Below are positions 35,137-43,489 of a stretch of DNA of 64,000 nucleotides, piece by piece (within the stretch, counting starts at the first letter, position 1; each line of letters starts with the position of its first letter). Location: positions 84,107-148,106 of the forward strand of contig NZ_LLEI02000006.1 of assembly GCF_001399455.2 (NCBI RefSeq). The letters run 5' to 3'. This DNA comes from Vibrio bivalvicida (GTDB lineage Bacteria; Pseudomonadota; Gammaproteobacteria; Enterobacterales; Vibrionaceae). The translations under genes were made by a program, and so were the position numbers. The notes under the pieces were generated by a model that was not told where the DNA came from, did no database searches, and saw only the letters and a program-made list of their open reading frames with translations.

Positions 35137-35937
35137 TTACTCAAGTATCTGAATATTAAGTGCTCTTACGTCATCCCAATCGGAATCATTAGCCGTTTCA
35201 AAACCTTTAATGTTAAGTGATTGCAGCTGTTGTCCACCTTCAGGGGTATCTTGAAGTGAGATCAATGCTTTCTGAATGGCCACAGCCTGCTCTTTAGACA
35301 ATCTAGGGTGGTAAGCGATAGCGTGAGGTGTATAAGGTTTCGTCGTCCAAATGGGTTCAAGCTGAGATTTGACCACATCAGGCAAGGAATTGAATGTTCT
35401 TATCACGCCGCCACCCGCTGGGTAGAAACCTTTCGCGATGGATAAATAAACCGAATCGTGAGAAGAAACATAGTCTGATTCGAACTCTACATTGGCGCTT
35501 TTTAGATCACTTTGGGTTAATACAGTTGCGGCGAATGCAGCTGGTGAAGGAAAGGCGAGCGTTTGACCCTGCAAGTCTTTCAGTGATTCATAGCCATTTG
35601 ATTTTCTCGCTACGATTATGCCTTTAATTCTTTTATCTTTTGCCTTAGCGATCGCTTTATAACCAGGCACTTGGCTAAAGACGGTATAGTGGTAAGGGTT
35701 CATATAGGCGAAATCATATTTACCCTCAGACAGCCTCTTTTCGAACTCTGGAATGTTTGGGGCAGTGCTAAATGTAATCTTGTAGCCTGTCTGCGCACTC
35801 AGAGTGTCTACTATAGGCTCCCATTGTTTAGCGAGACGACTTGCTGATTGCTGCGGGACAACACCAAATGTCAGCGTCTCTGCTAAGGTAGGCAAAGAGA
35901 ATAATAGGGTAGATAGAGCAAGTATGGTTGTTCTCAT
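35137..35937 (-). CDS. PhnD-family periplasmic binding protein in the sypE position
   Basis: A 266-residue exported protein. A signal peptide (MRTTILALSTLLFSLPTLAE) precedes a PhnD/SsuA-type binding fold: FGVVPQQSASRLAKQWEP, GKYDFAYMNPYHY and GQTLAFPSPAAFAAT are typical of phosphonate/phosphite/organic-anion binding proteins. ATG 35937 has AGGAG upstream; a longer frame would bury the signal peptide. No permease or ATPase is near. In V. fischeri this slot, between sypD and sypF, holds sypE, an unrelated response regulator with kinase and phosphatase domains. Here the protein probably senses a small molecule for the SypF kinase; that role is inferred. Confidence 0.85.
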   Translation of the reverse strand: MRTTILALSTLLFSLPTLAETLTFGVVPQQSASRLAKQWEPIVDTLSAQTGYKITFSTAPNIPEFEKRLSEGKYDFAYMNPYHYTVFSQVPGYKAIAKAKDKRIKGIIVARKSNGYESLKDLQGQTLAFPSPAAFAATVLTQSDLKSANVEFESDYVSSHDSVYLSIAKGFYPAGGGVIRTFNSLPDVVKSQLEPIWTTKPYTPHAIAYHPRLSKEQAVAIQKALISLQDTPEGGQQLQSLNIKGFETANDSDWDDVRALNIQILE

Positions 35938-35945
35938 AGCAACTC

Positions 35946-36641
35946 CTATGCTGACTGAGCCAGAAATTCGTTGGTAAGGATTTTGTTTGCCCACTTATCT
36001 CGCCAAGTTTTGGGGATGAATTTGAGTCGATTCATTTCACGTACGATTTCCTGAGCAAGCGTCGCTTGGTGCTTTAGATTTAATACTGAGCCCAGGAGTG
36101 AAATAGAGGGGCTATTGATAAGTTGCATTGCTTTTTCTAGTTGCCCCGAAGACGTTTTACCCCCCATAACCACTAAAGCCGTCTGATCACAGGCATTAGC
36201 AACAACTTGAGCGGGGATATTTCCTCTATTGATATGAAGTAGAGGAGACGTATCGCAGATTACACGGTCATATTGAGTCAGCCATTGAGCAACAGAGTGT
36301 TGTAGCTGAGCTGGATCTTTAAAAGCCAAAAGGGCTGCTTGGTTGTTTGGCACAGTGAGCCCAGTAAACAACTGATGAGTTGAAGCGTGCTCAACAAGTA
36401 AACCAAGTGCGTTATCGTTACTTGGCGTGATGTCTATACACTCAAAGGAAGGATGGAAGGTGTTGAGATCAACGACTAATGTTCTGTGGCCGGCAAGTAG
36501 ATACCGTTCTGCAAGCGCTGCAACTATAGATGTGACACCGTCACCTGATTGACATGCTGTGATACACAGTGAGCGACTACCACTTATCTCAGCAGCAAGA
36601 TAGATCTGTTCTATTTCTGTATGCGTTGCTGGAATAATCAT
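35946..36641 (-). CDS. sypD: Degenerate polysaccharide co-polymerase ATPase SypD
   Basis: A 231-residue MinD/CpsD-type cytoplasmic protein that should partner the SypO chain-length protein. The ATPase fold is clear: the P-loop region (about 28-38) reads ACQSGDGVTS, then Walker A' VVDLNTFHP and Walker B VICDTSPLL. The Walker A lysine of GKS/GKT is replaced by valine, and the C-terminal tyrosine cluster of true tyrosine kinases is missing. It may therefore bind nucleotide poorly and not autophosphorylate. ATG lies at the end of sypC. It is identified mainly by position and fold. Confidence 0.85.
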   Translation of the reverse strand: MIIPATHTEIEQIYLAAEISGSRSLCITACQSGDGVTSIVAALAERYLLAGHRTLVVDLNTFHPSFECIDITPSNDNALGLLVEHASTHQLFTGLTVPNNQAALLAFKDPAQLQHSVAQWLTQYDRVICDTSPLLHINRGNIPAQVVANACDQTALVVMGGKTSSGQLEKAMQLINSPSISLLGSVLNLKHQATLAQEIVREMNRLKFIPKTWRDKWANKILTNEFLAQSA

Positions 36642-38734
36642 TACAGTGCTCCTATTAGAACGATAGTTGTCGTTAAGCGCAGAATGTCTTCAAGACCAAC
36701 ACGTGCTTTTTCTAGGAAGCTTTCGTTGCGATCAGGTACGTAAATGGTGTCACCAGCACGTAGCACGGGAAGCTTGTAAATATTCGCCGTTTTACTGAAA
36801 TCAATAAGGTCAAATGTTCGTGCCTGTCCCTGACAACAAGACATATTCACAATCGAAATTTTCTCAAGAAATGCGCGTTCTGATGGGCCACCGGCTTCAG
36901 CGAGTAAATCGAGTACGGTCATGTTGTCATCAAATACATAGCGACCAGGGCTGTTTACCGCGCCCAACACACGCACTGTGGACTCTTTCGAGCGATCCAG
37001 CCAGATTTTGTCTTTTTCAGGAATGTAAATAGTGTCGCCCATTGTGACATTTGGCAGTAGGCTTTCATCGCCGGTTTCAAAGTATAGCGAAAGGTTAAGC
37101 TTACTTACTTTTGAATAGGTTTTGTCACGATGGGTGATACGGATATTGTGTATGTCGGCATCTTTAGTTGGACCATCTGCCGCAGATAAGATATCTAAGA
37201 AGTGCATATCTTTGGTAAAACGGTAGCGACCCGGTGCGTTAACCTGACCAAATACATAGATAGACGCGTCTGAACTTTGGCGTACCCATTGAGACTTGTT
37301 GTCTGATGGATCTTGTGGCAGATCGTGAACTCGAACAATTGTCCCCGCTGTTATGGTTGGTAGTTGGCCGTTAGGAGCACCATTTAGTATGAACTCATCT
37401 AGGTTAAAGATGTGTAGCTTGTTACCTGTTGTCACTACTTCAATTTTTGAGGTGTCAGCTCGCAGAGTTGGGCCACCAACATGAGAGAGTAGATCCATAA
37501 GGTCCATTTCATCAGACCATTCTATACGTCCGGGACGGACTACCTCGCCAATAACGCTGACCGCGCGGCTGGGTGCAATTTTCAGCCAAGACTTTTCATT
37601 CATGTCTGTTTTTTCGGGTACGAAAATAGCATCACCGGGGCCGATTGCTGGTGGGCTTTTGCGCGTTAGGCCCTCGGTGAAAGCGGTTAAGTCGAATTTG
37701 ATCACTTTTCCGCCTGCTTTGATAACACGGATCTGGCGTGATTCCGCATAGCGAGTCGGGCCACCGGCATTGGCAAGAATATCCATAAAAGAAGCGTTCT
37801 TTTTGCCTTCATAAGCGCCCGGATGAGCAACTTCGCCCATGATATAAACCACATTCGCCCCTGCTTTTATCTCTTCTTCTTGTTTAGGAACAAAGATAGT
37901 TGTACCAGGAGTTAGCGTGGGCAATAGCGACACATCACCGCTATCAAGGTACGTTTTGAGGTTGAAGAGTTTAGGTGTGTTATCTGAAATCACTCGTATT
38001 TGCTCAACTGAGGCATAGCGAGTAACGCCACCTGCACGCATGATGACGTCAACAAGGTCGGTGTTTGCTTTGAAACTAAATGAACCCGGTGCGTTAACCT
38101 CACCAAACACTTTAATCGCCGTTCGACCATCAGCGCTGTCACCGGCATTGGCGAGTTTGTTAGCGTCAAACTCCTGCTCAATATTACCCACAAGCGGTGA
38201 CGCAGGAATAAAAATCGTATCGAGCGATTCTAGCTCTGGAAGCAGGCTTTCATCACCCGTGTCTAGAAAGGTTTTATAGTTAAACTTAATCTTGTCTTTG
38301 CCGCGTTTGATGAAAAGGTTATTCAATTGGGCACCTGCACGAAGACCGCCTGCAGCATGGATGGCCATCTGAATGTCGGAAGTTTTCGACAAAGTATATT
38401 CGCCAGGAGAATTCACATAGCCTTGAACAGAGAGCAAAATCTGCTGCTCAGCGATATAAACAGAAGCAGAAGAAAGGTCTCGGTATACCTTTTCCAACGA
38501 ATCTTTCACCGCTTTTTCTAGTTGAGGCTCGCTATAACCAGCGACGTATAGTGCACCCACTTCAGGTAAAGTAATGCGGCCGCGCTTATCGACTTGAAAG
38601 CCTTTGTTGAGCGAAGATTCTCCCGGCAGGTTTACTTGAATCAGATCACCAATTTGTACACGTACTTCATTTGCTTGAGCATAAGAGAGCAGTGAGGTTA
38701 ATAGGAATATGGTAATTAAATTAGTCCATTTCAT
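36641..38734 (-). CDS. sypC: Outer-membrane polysaccharide export protein SypC
   Basis: A 697-residue Wza-like exporter. Signal peptide (about 1-22), then a polysaccharide export domain (about 25-105, IGDLIQVNLPGE and RGRITLPEVGALYVAGYS). Six SLBB repeats follow, each marked by a G-x-V-x-x-P-G pattern: VQGYVNSPGEYTL, FGEVNAPGSF, MGEVAHPGAY, IGEVVRPGRIEW, FGQVNAPGRYRF and LGAVNSPGRYVF. The N-terminus has no lipobox cysteine. The start at 38734 follows AGGAGG and overlaps the end of sypB. It forms the outer-membrane channel for the polysaccharide. Confidence 0.93.
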   Translation of the reverse strand: MKWTNLITIFLLTSLLSYAQANEVRVQIGDLIQVNLPGESSLNKGFQVDKRGRITLPEVGALYVAGYSEPQLEKAVKDSLEKVYRDLSSASVYIAEQQILLSVQGYVNSPGEYTLSKTSDIQMAIHAAGGLRAGAQLNNLFIKRGKDKIKFNYKTFLDTGDESLLPELESLDTIFIPASPLVGNIEQEFDANKLANAGDSADGRTAIKVFGEVNAPGSFSFKANTDLVDVIMRAGGVTRYASVEQIRVISDNTPKLFNLKTYLDSGDVSLLPTLTPGTTIFVPKQEEEIKAGANVVYIMGEVAHPGAYEGKKNASFMDILANAGGPTRYAESRQIRVIKAGGKVIKFDLTAFTEGLTRKSPPAIGPGDAIFVPEKTDMNEKSWLKIAPSRAVSVIGEVVRPGRIEWSDEMDLMDLLSHVGGPTLRADTSKIEVVTTGNKLHIFNLDEFILNGAPNGQLPTITAGTIVRVHDLPQDPSDNKSQWVRQSSDASIYVFGQVNAPGRYRFTKDMHFLDILSAADGPTKDADIHNIRITHRDKTYSKVSKLNLSLYFETGDESLLPNVTMGDTIYIPEKDKIWLDRSKESTVRVLGAVNSPGRYVFDDNMTVLDLLAEAGGPSERAFLEKISIVNMSCCQGQARTFDLIDFSKTANIYKLPVLRAGDTIYVPDRNESFLEKARVGLEDILRLTTTIVLIGAL

Positions 38735-39560
38735 TGTAGCCTCCTTGCAAACGCTGTTCAGCTTGCTCTTGCGTATCAACCACTTCGATACTTACGCGGC
38801 GGTTGGTCAGTCTTACACCTTCAGACTCTCCGTCATAGAGAGGAAGAGTGTCGCCCACAGATTGGGTTTCAACTCGTGTTGGGCCAAGCCCAAAAATGAT
38901 CAGGTAACGCTTCACCTGTTTCGCTCGACCCATTGCAAGCTTTTGGTTGGATTGGGCATCACCGACAGAATCAGCATGACCGGTCACTTTAAGGTTGAGG
39001 TTTTGGTTGTCATTTAAAATGCTTGCAGCACGTGCCAAGTGTCCCATGTACTTAGGGTTGACTTCGATTGAGTTGAAGGCAAATTGGTTGTCTGCGTTAA
39101 GCAGGTTATACAGTTTATCGATCATGGCTAAACGTTGTTGGAATGCGTTCTCATCTATTGGCGGAACACATCTGGTTTGCGAAGTCACGTAGTTTAGTTG
39201 AAGCTCAAGTTCATTCAGGCGTTTACGTTGAATGACGATATCATTTGCTGCATCCAACAGCAGACCGCCCTCAAGCTCTCGCGCTATACGATTCTGCTTT
39301 TCAAGCGCTTGTACTACAGCTGCAGGGAAGCACCAACGAGCGCCTTCTCTGATTAAAGAATCTAAATGAAGTTTTGTCAGTTGCCAGTCAAAGCGTAATC
39401 CGTGTTCTGGGCCTAGTGGTTCGTCTGGCATTACTGGGGTGAAATTCGATTGGATATAATCTTCACCCAGTCCTCCACGCCCTTCTTCTGGGTAACTAGA
39501 GCACCCAACAACAGATGCTATAGATGCAGCTAGGGCTATGTGCTTGATTAAAAAGTTCAT
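38721..39560 (-). CDS. sypB: OmpA-family lipoprotein SypB
   Basis: A 279-residue outer-membrane lipoprotein. Signal peptide with lipobox VVGC (lipidated cysteine at residue 20), a helical middle part, and a C-terminal OmpA domain (about 165-270, TGHADSVGDAQSNQKLAMGRA) that binds peptidoglycan. It should anchor the export machine to the cell wall. It lies between sypA and sypC in one operon and overlaps sypC by 14 bases. Confidence 0.93.
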   Translation of the reverse strand: MNFLIKHIALAASIASVVGCSSYPEEGRGGLGEDYIQSNFTPVMPDEPLGPEHGLRFDWQLTKLHLDSLIREGARWCFPAAVVQALEKQNRIARELEGGLLLDAANDIVIQRKRLNELELQLNYVTSQTRCVPPIDENAFQQRLAMIDKLYNLLNADNQFAFNSIEVNPKYMGHLARAASILNDNQNLNLKVTGHADSVGDAQSNQKLAMGRAKQVKRYLIIFGLGPTRVETQSVGDTLPLYDGESEGVRLTNRRVSIEVVDTQEQAEQRLQGGYNEMD

Positions 39561-39592
39561 GCCAACGTCCTTTGTTAGTGTTTTTATAGTTT

Positions 39593-39913
39593 TTAGTGAG
39601 TTTGAGAGTTAACAGGTATTGCCTGGTTAATCCTCAACAGGTTCATGATCTCAAGAGGCTGACCTGAAACGTTCTCAATGCGCATGTTGCGCTGACGTTC
39701 GACCAGGCGTTTGTATAGGTAAACGATTGCTCCAACGCCAGAAGAATCTAGAAACTGCACCTGACTAAAGTCGATTTCAATTTCACGCGAAGAATCTTCC
39801 GATAGTATTTCATCAATGTGTGGCTGAGCGTGGCGGCTACCGTTTGCATCTAGATTGCCGTTGATTACCCAAGTTATGATGGTGTCGTTAGTTTCAATTT
39901 TGCGAAGTTCCAT
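39593..39913 (-). CDS. sypA: STAS-domain regulator SypA
   Basis: A 106-residue anti-sigma-antagonist-type STAS protein. The phosphorylatable serine region FLDSSGVGAIVYL contains S57 and S58; in V. fischeri a serine at position 56 is phosphorylated by SypE to block biofilm formation. Here the serine is kept although the locus has no SypE. It is the first gene of the sypA operon, behind a sigma-54 promoter. SypA is needed for biofilm at a step after transcription in V. fischeri. Confidence 0.93.
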   Translation of the reverse strand: MELRKIETNDTIITWVINGNLDANGSRHAQPHIDEILSEDSSREIEIDFSQVQFLDSSGVGAIVYLYKRLVERQRNMRIENVSGQPLEIMNLLRINQAIPVNSQTH

Positions 39914-39947
39914 AATTTTATCTCCTCGGTTTGTTGATATGTATAGA

Positions 39948-39962
39948 GCAGATTATGTGCCA
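39948..39962 (-). promoter_or_regulatory. Sigma-54 promoter of the sypA operon
   Basis: The minus strand reads TGGCACATAATCTGC, with one mismatch to TGGCAC-N5-TTGC and correct -24 GG and -12 GC. It lies 35 bases upstream of the sypA start. Confidence 0.85.
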
Positions 39963-40010
39963 AATAATAAGACCTTATTTATCAATGAGATATGTGCATT
40001 GGAGAACGGT

Positions 40011-40047
40011 TTCTCAAATTGAGAAAAGAGTTATCTCAAAATGACAA
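40011..40047. promoter_or_regulatory. Two SypG enhancer sites upstream of sypA
   Basis: TTCTCAAATTGAGAA (40011-40025, palindromic) fits the consensus. ATCTCAAAATGACAA (40033-40047) has one mismatch in the first block. They are 22 bases apart, two helical turns, and 50 to 100 bases upstream of the sigma-54 promoter. The rest of the 39914-40217 gap holds only the presumed promoter of the ligase gene. Confidence 0.7.
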
Positions 40048-40217
40048 TCAGAAAAAGTAGCGGGGGAGTAGTGGCAACTCGATCGCTTTTGTATGCAATA
40101 ACGTGTTACGTAACTAAGCCGACAGCTAGAGGTGGCTCGAATACGCTTTCCATTTACCTTGCTCATTCAGATGTATATGAGTCATTGTTCTGTAATTGTT
40201 AGGTATGGATATAGATT

Positions 40218-41069
40218 ATGGATATCAGAATCTCTACGGTTGCGCTCAGCGTCATGTCTGCATTGGTAGCACTGACCCAAGTTCAAAACGTCGAAGCCGA
40301 GTCACTGCCCGTAGCGCTCGCCGTATCATACAACTCAGGTATAGATACTTCAGAGTATTGGAAAAGTGAAAAGCTTGATGGCATCAGAGCAATTTGGGAC
40401 GGAAACCAACTTATGACCAGAAACGGAAAGCAGATCGTGGCTCCTGGTTGGTTTACAGATGGGTTACCAGAGTATTCATTAGAAGGTGAGTTATGGGCGG
40501 GGCGTGGGAACTTTCATATAGTCCAGCAAACGGTTTTAGACAGAACACCAAATGATACGGCATGGAAAAAAATTAAATTTATGCTGTTTGATGTTCCTCA
40601 TTCTGCGGGTGACTACAAAAAGCGCTACTTCAACCTTGTGCATTTGGTAAATACGCTTGAAAGCGACCATATTAAATACATTGAACACACTCCAATTGAA
40701 GACGAACAGGAGTTGCTTGGCTATTTGGATACAGTTGATGGATCTAAAGGCGAAGGTTTGATGCTGCGAAAAATCTCCAGCCGCTACCAAGCGGGACGCA
40801 GTAGCGACTTACTAAAACTGAAAAAGCACCAAGATGCAGAAGCTATCGTCATTGGGTACAAGGTAGGGAATGGTAAATACAAAGGCCAAATGGGGGCACT
40901 GCTAGTCCAGCTAAAGTCTGGCAAGCAGTTTTATATTGGTAGCGGGTTCAGTGATGAAATAAGGCTGGATCCACCCTCAGTGGGTTCAAAGATTACATTC
41001 CGCTATAACGGCTATACAAATAATGGTGTGCCAAAGTTTGCTCGTTACGTCAGAGATAGAGTGGAATGA
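40218..41069 (+). CDS. Periplasmic ATP-dependent DNA ligase
   Basis: A 283-residue minimal ligase of the Lig E type. An N-terminal signal-like stretch (residues 6-28, ending VEAES) predicts export. The nucleotidyltransferase domain carries the adenylated lysine K52 in EKLDG, then R-N-G motif, LEGELW, FDVP, GEGLMLRK and LLKLKK motifs. A short OB domain follows (IGYKVGNGKYKGQMGALLV to RYNGYTNNGVPKFARY). Similar small ligases occur in vibrios, Haemophilus and Neisseria, and are thought to mend nicks in DNA taken up or exposed in the periplasm. Confidence 0.9.
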   Translation: MDIRISTVALSVMSALVALTQVQNVEAESLPVALAVSYNSGIDTSEYWKSEKLDGIRAIWDGNQLMTRNGKQIVAPGWFTDGLPEYSLEGELWAGRGNFHIVQQTVLDRTPNDTAWKKIKFMLFDVPHSAGDYKKRYFNLVHLVNTLESDHIKYIEHTPIEDEQELLGYLDTVDGSKGEGLMLRKISSRYQAGRSSDLLKLKKHQDAEAIVIGYKVGNGKYKGQMGALLVQLKSGKQFYIGSGFSDEIRLDPPSVGSKITFRYNGYTNNGVPKFARYVRDRVE

Positions 41070-41082
41070 CTGGATGAAATAA

Positions 41083-41100
41083 AGGCCCAAAAACGGGCCT
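41083..41100. terminator. Terminator between ligase gene and norM
   Basis: AGGCCC and GGGCCT pair around AAAAAC; the minus strand continues TTTATTT. It lies between two converging genes and probably serves both. Confidence 0.75.
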
Positions 41101-41111
41101 GTTGATAACGG

Positions 41112-42494
41112 CTATTTTGCCGCGAGTGTTAACTGAGCATCGTCACTGAGTCGGTGCATCCACCTTAATCGGACGCCAAGCATTATAGCTGCAGAAGTAA
41201 GACCGATAATAAAGCCCACCCAGAATCCATGTGCACCCATTGGCTCCACAATCCAATCCGTCATGGCAAGAATGTAGCCAAGTGGTAACCCTAAAATCCA
41301 ATATGCTATGAAAGTGCGATTGAAGATCGCGGCCATATCTTTATATCCGCGCAGCGCACCCGCAGCAACAACTTGAACAGCATCTGTTACTTGATAAACC
41401 GCCGCTAATAGCAACAACTGAAGTGCCAACTCAATTACCGCTTTGTTGTCAGTATAGAGTAATGCGACTTGTTCTCTAAACAGTACGGTGAGTAGTGCTG
41501 TGAATAAGGACAATGACACTGCGACAATAAGACCGACATGAGAGGCGATAGTCGCACCTTCTACATTTGCTTCGCCGAGACGGTGGCCAACGCGGATACT
41601 TGTGGCGGCACCAACACTCATCGGTAGCATAAACACCAATGAGGAAAAGTTGATAGCGACTTGGTGTGCAGCAACGACAAGTGGACCTAAAGGAGCAACA
41701 AGTAACGCTACGACAGCAAACAGTGTAACTTCAAAGAACATGGCTGCAGCCACGGGAAAGCCTAGCTTAAACAGACGTACTAAGGCTTTTGGATTAGGTT
41801 TATGGAAACAATCAAACACCTTTACTTTTGCAAGGCGCTCGGATGTCATCACGTAGAACAACAGCATGGCAAACATAATCCAATACACAATAGCGGTAGC
41901 CACTCCACAGCCAACACCACCTAATGCCGGAGCGCCAAATTTGCCGTAAACAAAGATCCAGTTAAGTGGAATATTGAGCAGTAAGCCAACGAACCCAATG
42001 ACCATAGCGGGTTTTGTTAGTGACATCCCGTCGGTCAAGCTACGTAACGCCTGAAACAACAGGAAAGCGGGAACAGCGAAGATGACAGCATGCATATAGC
42101 CAATAGTCTTCTCGCTCATTAAGGGTTCAACATCCATTAATCCCAGAATAGGTTTGGTTTGTAACAGAACCAGTCCAATTGGCACTGAGATAATAAGTGC
42201 CATGGCAATTCCCTGCTGAATTTCAAATGGCACTTTGTGTTGCCTTCCAGAACCATTGAGCTGAGCGACAACAGGCACCAAAGCCATCAGTAGACCAACA
42301 CCAAATAAAATGGAAGGTAACCAGATACTCGCTGCAATCGACACCGCAGCCATATCCGTTGCACTGACCCCGCCCGCCATGACGGTATCAACAAAGCTCA
42401 TCCCAGTCTGGGCTACCGAGGCGATGAGAACGGGGGTCGCTAATCTGATTAATGTATTTGCTTCTGTTTTATAGCGATGCAATGGAAACTCCAA
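41112..42494 (-). CDS. norM: MATE-family multidrug efflux pump NorM
   Basis: A 460-residue inner-membrane cation-driven antiporter with 12 spans, exporting cationic drugs and fluoroquinolones. Family signs are the N-terminal RLATPVLIASVAQTGMSFVDTVMAGG (here D36 region in helix 1) and the repeated LGxxxA-type motifs. Length and start match V. parahaemolyticus/V. cholerae NorM (456-461 residues). It is divergent from riboflavin synthase, the same arrangement as in V. cholerae. Confidence 0.95.
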   Translation of the reverse strand: MEFPLHRYKTEANTLIRLATPVLIASVAQTGMSFVDTVMAGGVSATDMAAVSIAASIWLPSILFGVGLLMALVPVVAQLNGSGRQHKVPFEIQQGIAMALIISVPIGLVLLQTKPILGLMDVEPLMSEKTIGYMHAVIFAVPAFLLFQALRSLTDGMSLTKPAMVIGFVGLLLNIPLNWIFVYGKFGAPALGGVGCGVATAIVYWIMFAMLLFYVMTSERLAKVKVFDCFHKPNPKALVRLFKLGFPVAAAMFFEVTLFAVVALLVAPLGPLVVAAHQVAINFSSLVFMLPMSVGAATSIRVGHRLGEANVEGATIASHVGLIVAVSLSLFTALLTVLFREQVALLYTDNKAVIELALQLLLLAAVYQVTDAVQVVAAGALRGYKDMAAIFNRTFIAYWILGLPLGYILAMTDWIVEPMGAHGFWVGFIIGLTSAAIMLGVRLRWMHRLSDDAQLTLAAK

Positions 42495-42634
42495 TACTAG
42501 AAGATGTTCTAACTACAAGTTATTCGAACGAAAGCCATGCGTGATTGAAAGTAGTGAACATAAGAGAAAATGATTGTGCGTGATGATAAAGAAATGTCAC
42601 ACTAAGCACCATGAAAAACTCGTGGAAATAATTA

Positions 42635-43243
42635 ATGTTCACAGGAATTGTTCAGGGCATGGCGGAAGTCATTGCAATAGAAAAGAAAGAAAAGTTTCAG
42701 ACTCATACGATTCAATTGTCAAAAGAAATGGCCGAAGGTTTAAAGATTGGTGCGTCGGTAGCACACAATGGCTGTTGTCTGACCGTAACAAATATTGATG
42801 GCAGCTCAGTTGACTTTGATCTTATGCGTGCAACGCTGTCGTTGACGAATCTGGGTGAACTGAATGAGGGTGACTTAGTCAATATTGAACGAGCCGCTAA
42901 GTTTGGCGATGAGATTGGTGGGCATTCTATGTCGGGTCACATCTCGTTAGTCGGTGAGGTGGTCGAGGTGATTAATACACCAAACAATCGTACTATCTGG
43001 TTTCGCGTTCCGGTAGATATGATTAAGTATGTATTAGCAAAAGGTTATATTGGTCTAGATGGTTGTTCACTAACTATCGGCGAAGTAGAAGAGAACCGTT
43101 TTTCTGTCCATCTCATTCCAGAAACCTTAGAACGTACTTTGTTTGGACAAAGAAAGGTTGGAGATAAGATCAATGTTGAGTTTGATCCTCAAACTCAAGC
43201 GATTGTGGACACGGTTGAGAGAGTGCTTGCGAACCGAATGTGA
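42635..43243 (+). CDS. ribE: Riboflavin synthase, alpha chain
   Basis: A 202-residue enzyme that dismutates two 6,7-dimethyl-8-ribityllumazine molecules to riboflavin. It begins with the invariant MFTGIVQG and has two homologous lumazine-binding halves (VAHNGCCLTVT in the first, YIGLDGCSLTIGEV in the second). It is divergent from norM and closed by a terminator. I see no FMN riboswitch upstream. Also called ribC in other species. Confidence 0.95.
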   Translation: MFTGIVQGMAEVIAIEKKEKFQTHTIQLSKEMAEGLKIGASVAHNGCCLTVTNIDGSSVDFDLMRATLSLTNLGELNEGDLVNIERAAKFGDEIGGHSMSGHISLVGEVVEVINTPNNRTIWFRVPVDMIKYVLAKGYIGLDGCSLTIGEVEENRFSVHLIPETLERTLFGQRKVGDKINVEFDPQTQAIVDTVERVLANRM

Positions 43244-43263
43244 GACCCACCCAGCAGTGGTGT

Positions 43264-43287
43264 AAAAAAGCGCCCAAGGCGCTTTTT
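43264..43287. terminator. Bidirectional terminator after ribE
   Basis: AAAAAAGCGCC pairs with GGCGCTTTTT around CAA. The stop codon of the minus-strand gene at 43286 lies at its edge, so both converging genes use it. Confidence 0.9.
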
Positions 43288-43489
43288 AAAAAATTTGTTC
43301 ATCATCGGCATCAACGAGGAGTTCTATTTTATCCAACTGCTCGTCAACCGTCATGTTTAAGTGAATCGCGTGGCAGCATGCTGGGCAGTCATCATAAAAG
43401 TTCTGGCTGCCGTTTGAAGCATCTAATGTGATACCAATCGAATGTCCGCAGTGAGGGCATGAAACCATCTTTTCTGTATATTTTTGCAT
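43286..43489 (-). CDS. CPXCG-motif cysteine-rich small protein
   Basis: A 67-residue protein with a four-cysteine zinc-binding pattern: CPHCGH near residue 11 and CPAC near 35, as in the CPXCG family. The rest is acidic (LVDADDEQIF end). The start at 43489 follows AAGGAA; an in-frame ATG 26 codons upstream gives an extension without family support. The family is widespread in gammaproteobacteria; its function is unknown. Confidence 0.82.
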   Translation of the reverse strand: MQKYTEKMVSCPHCGHSIGITLDASNGSQNFYDDCPACCHAIHLNMTVDEQLDKIELLVDADDEQIF

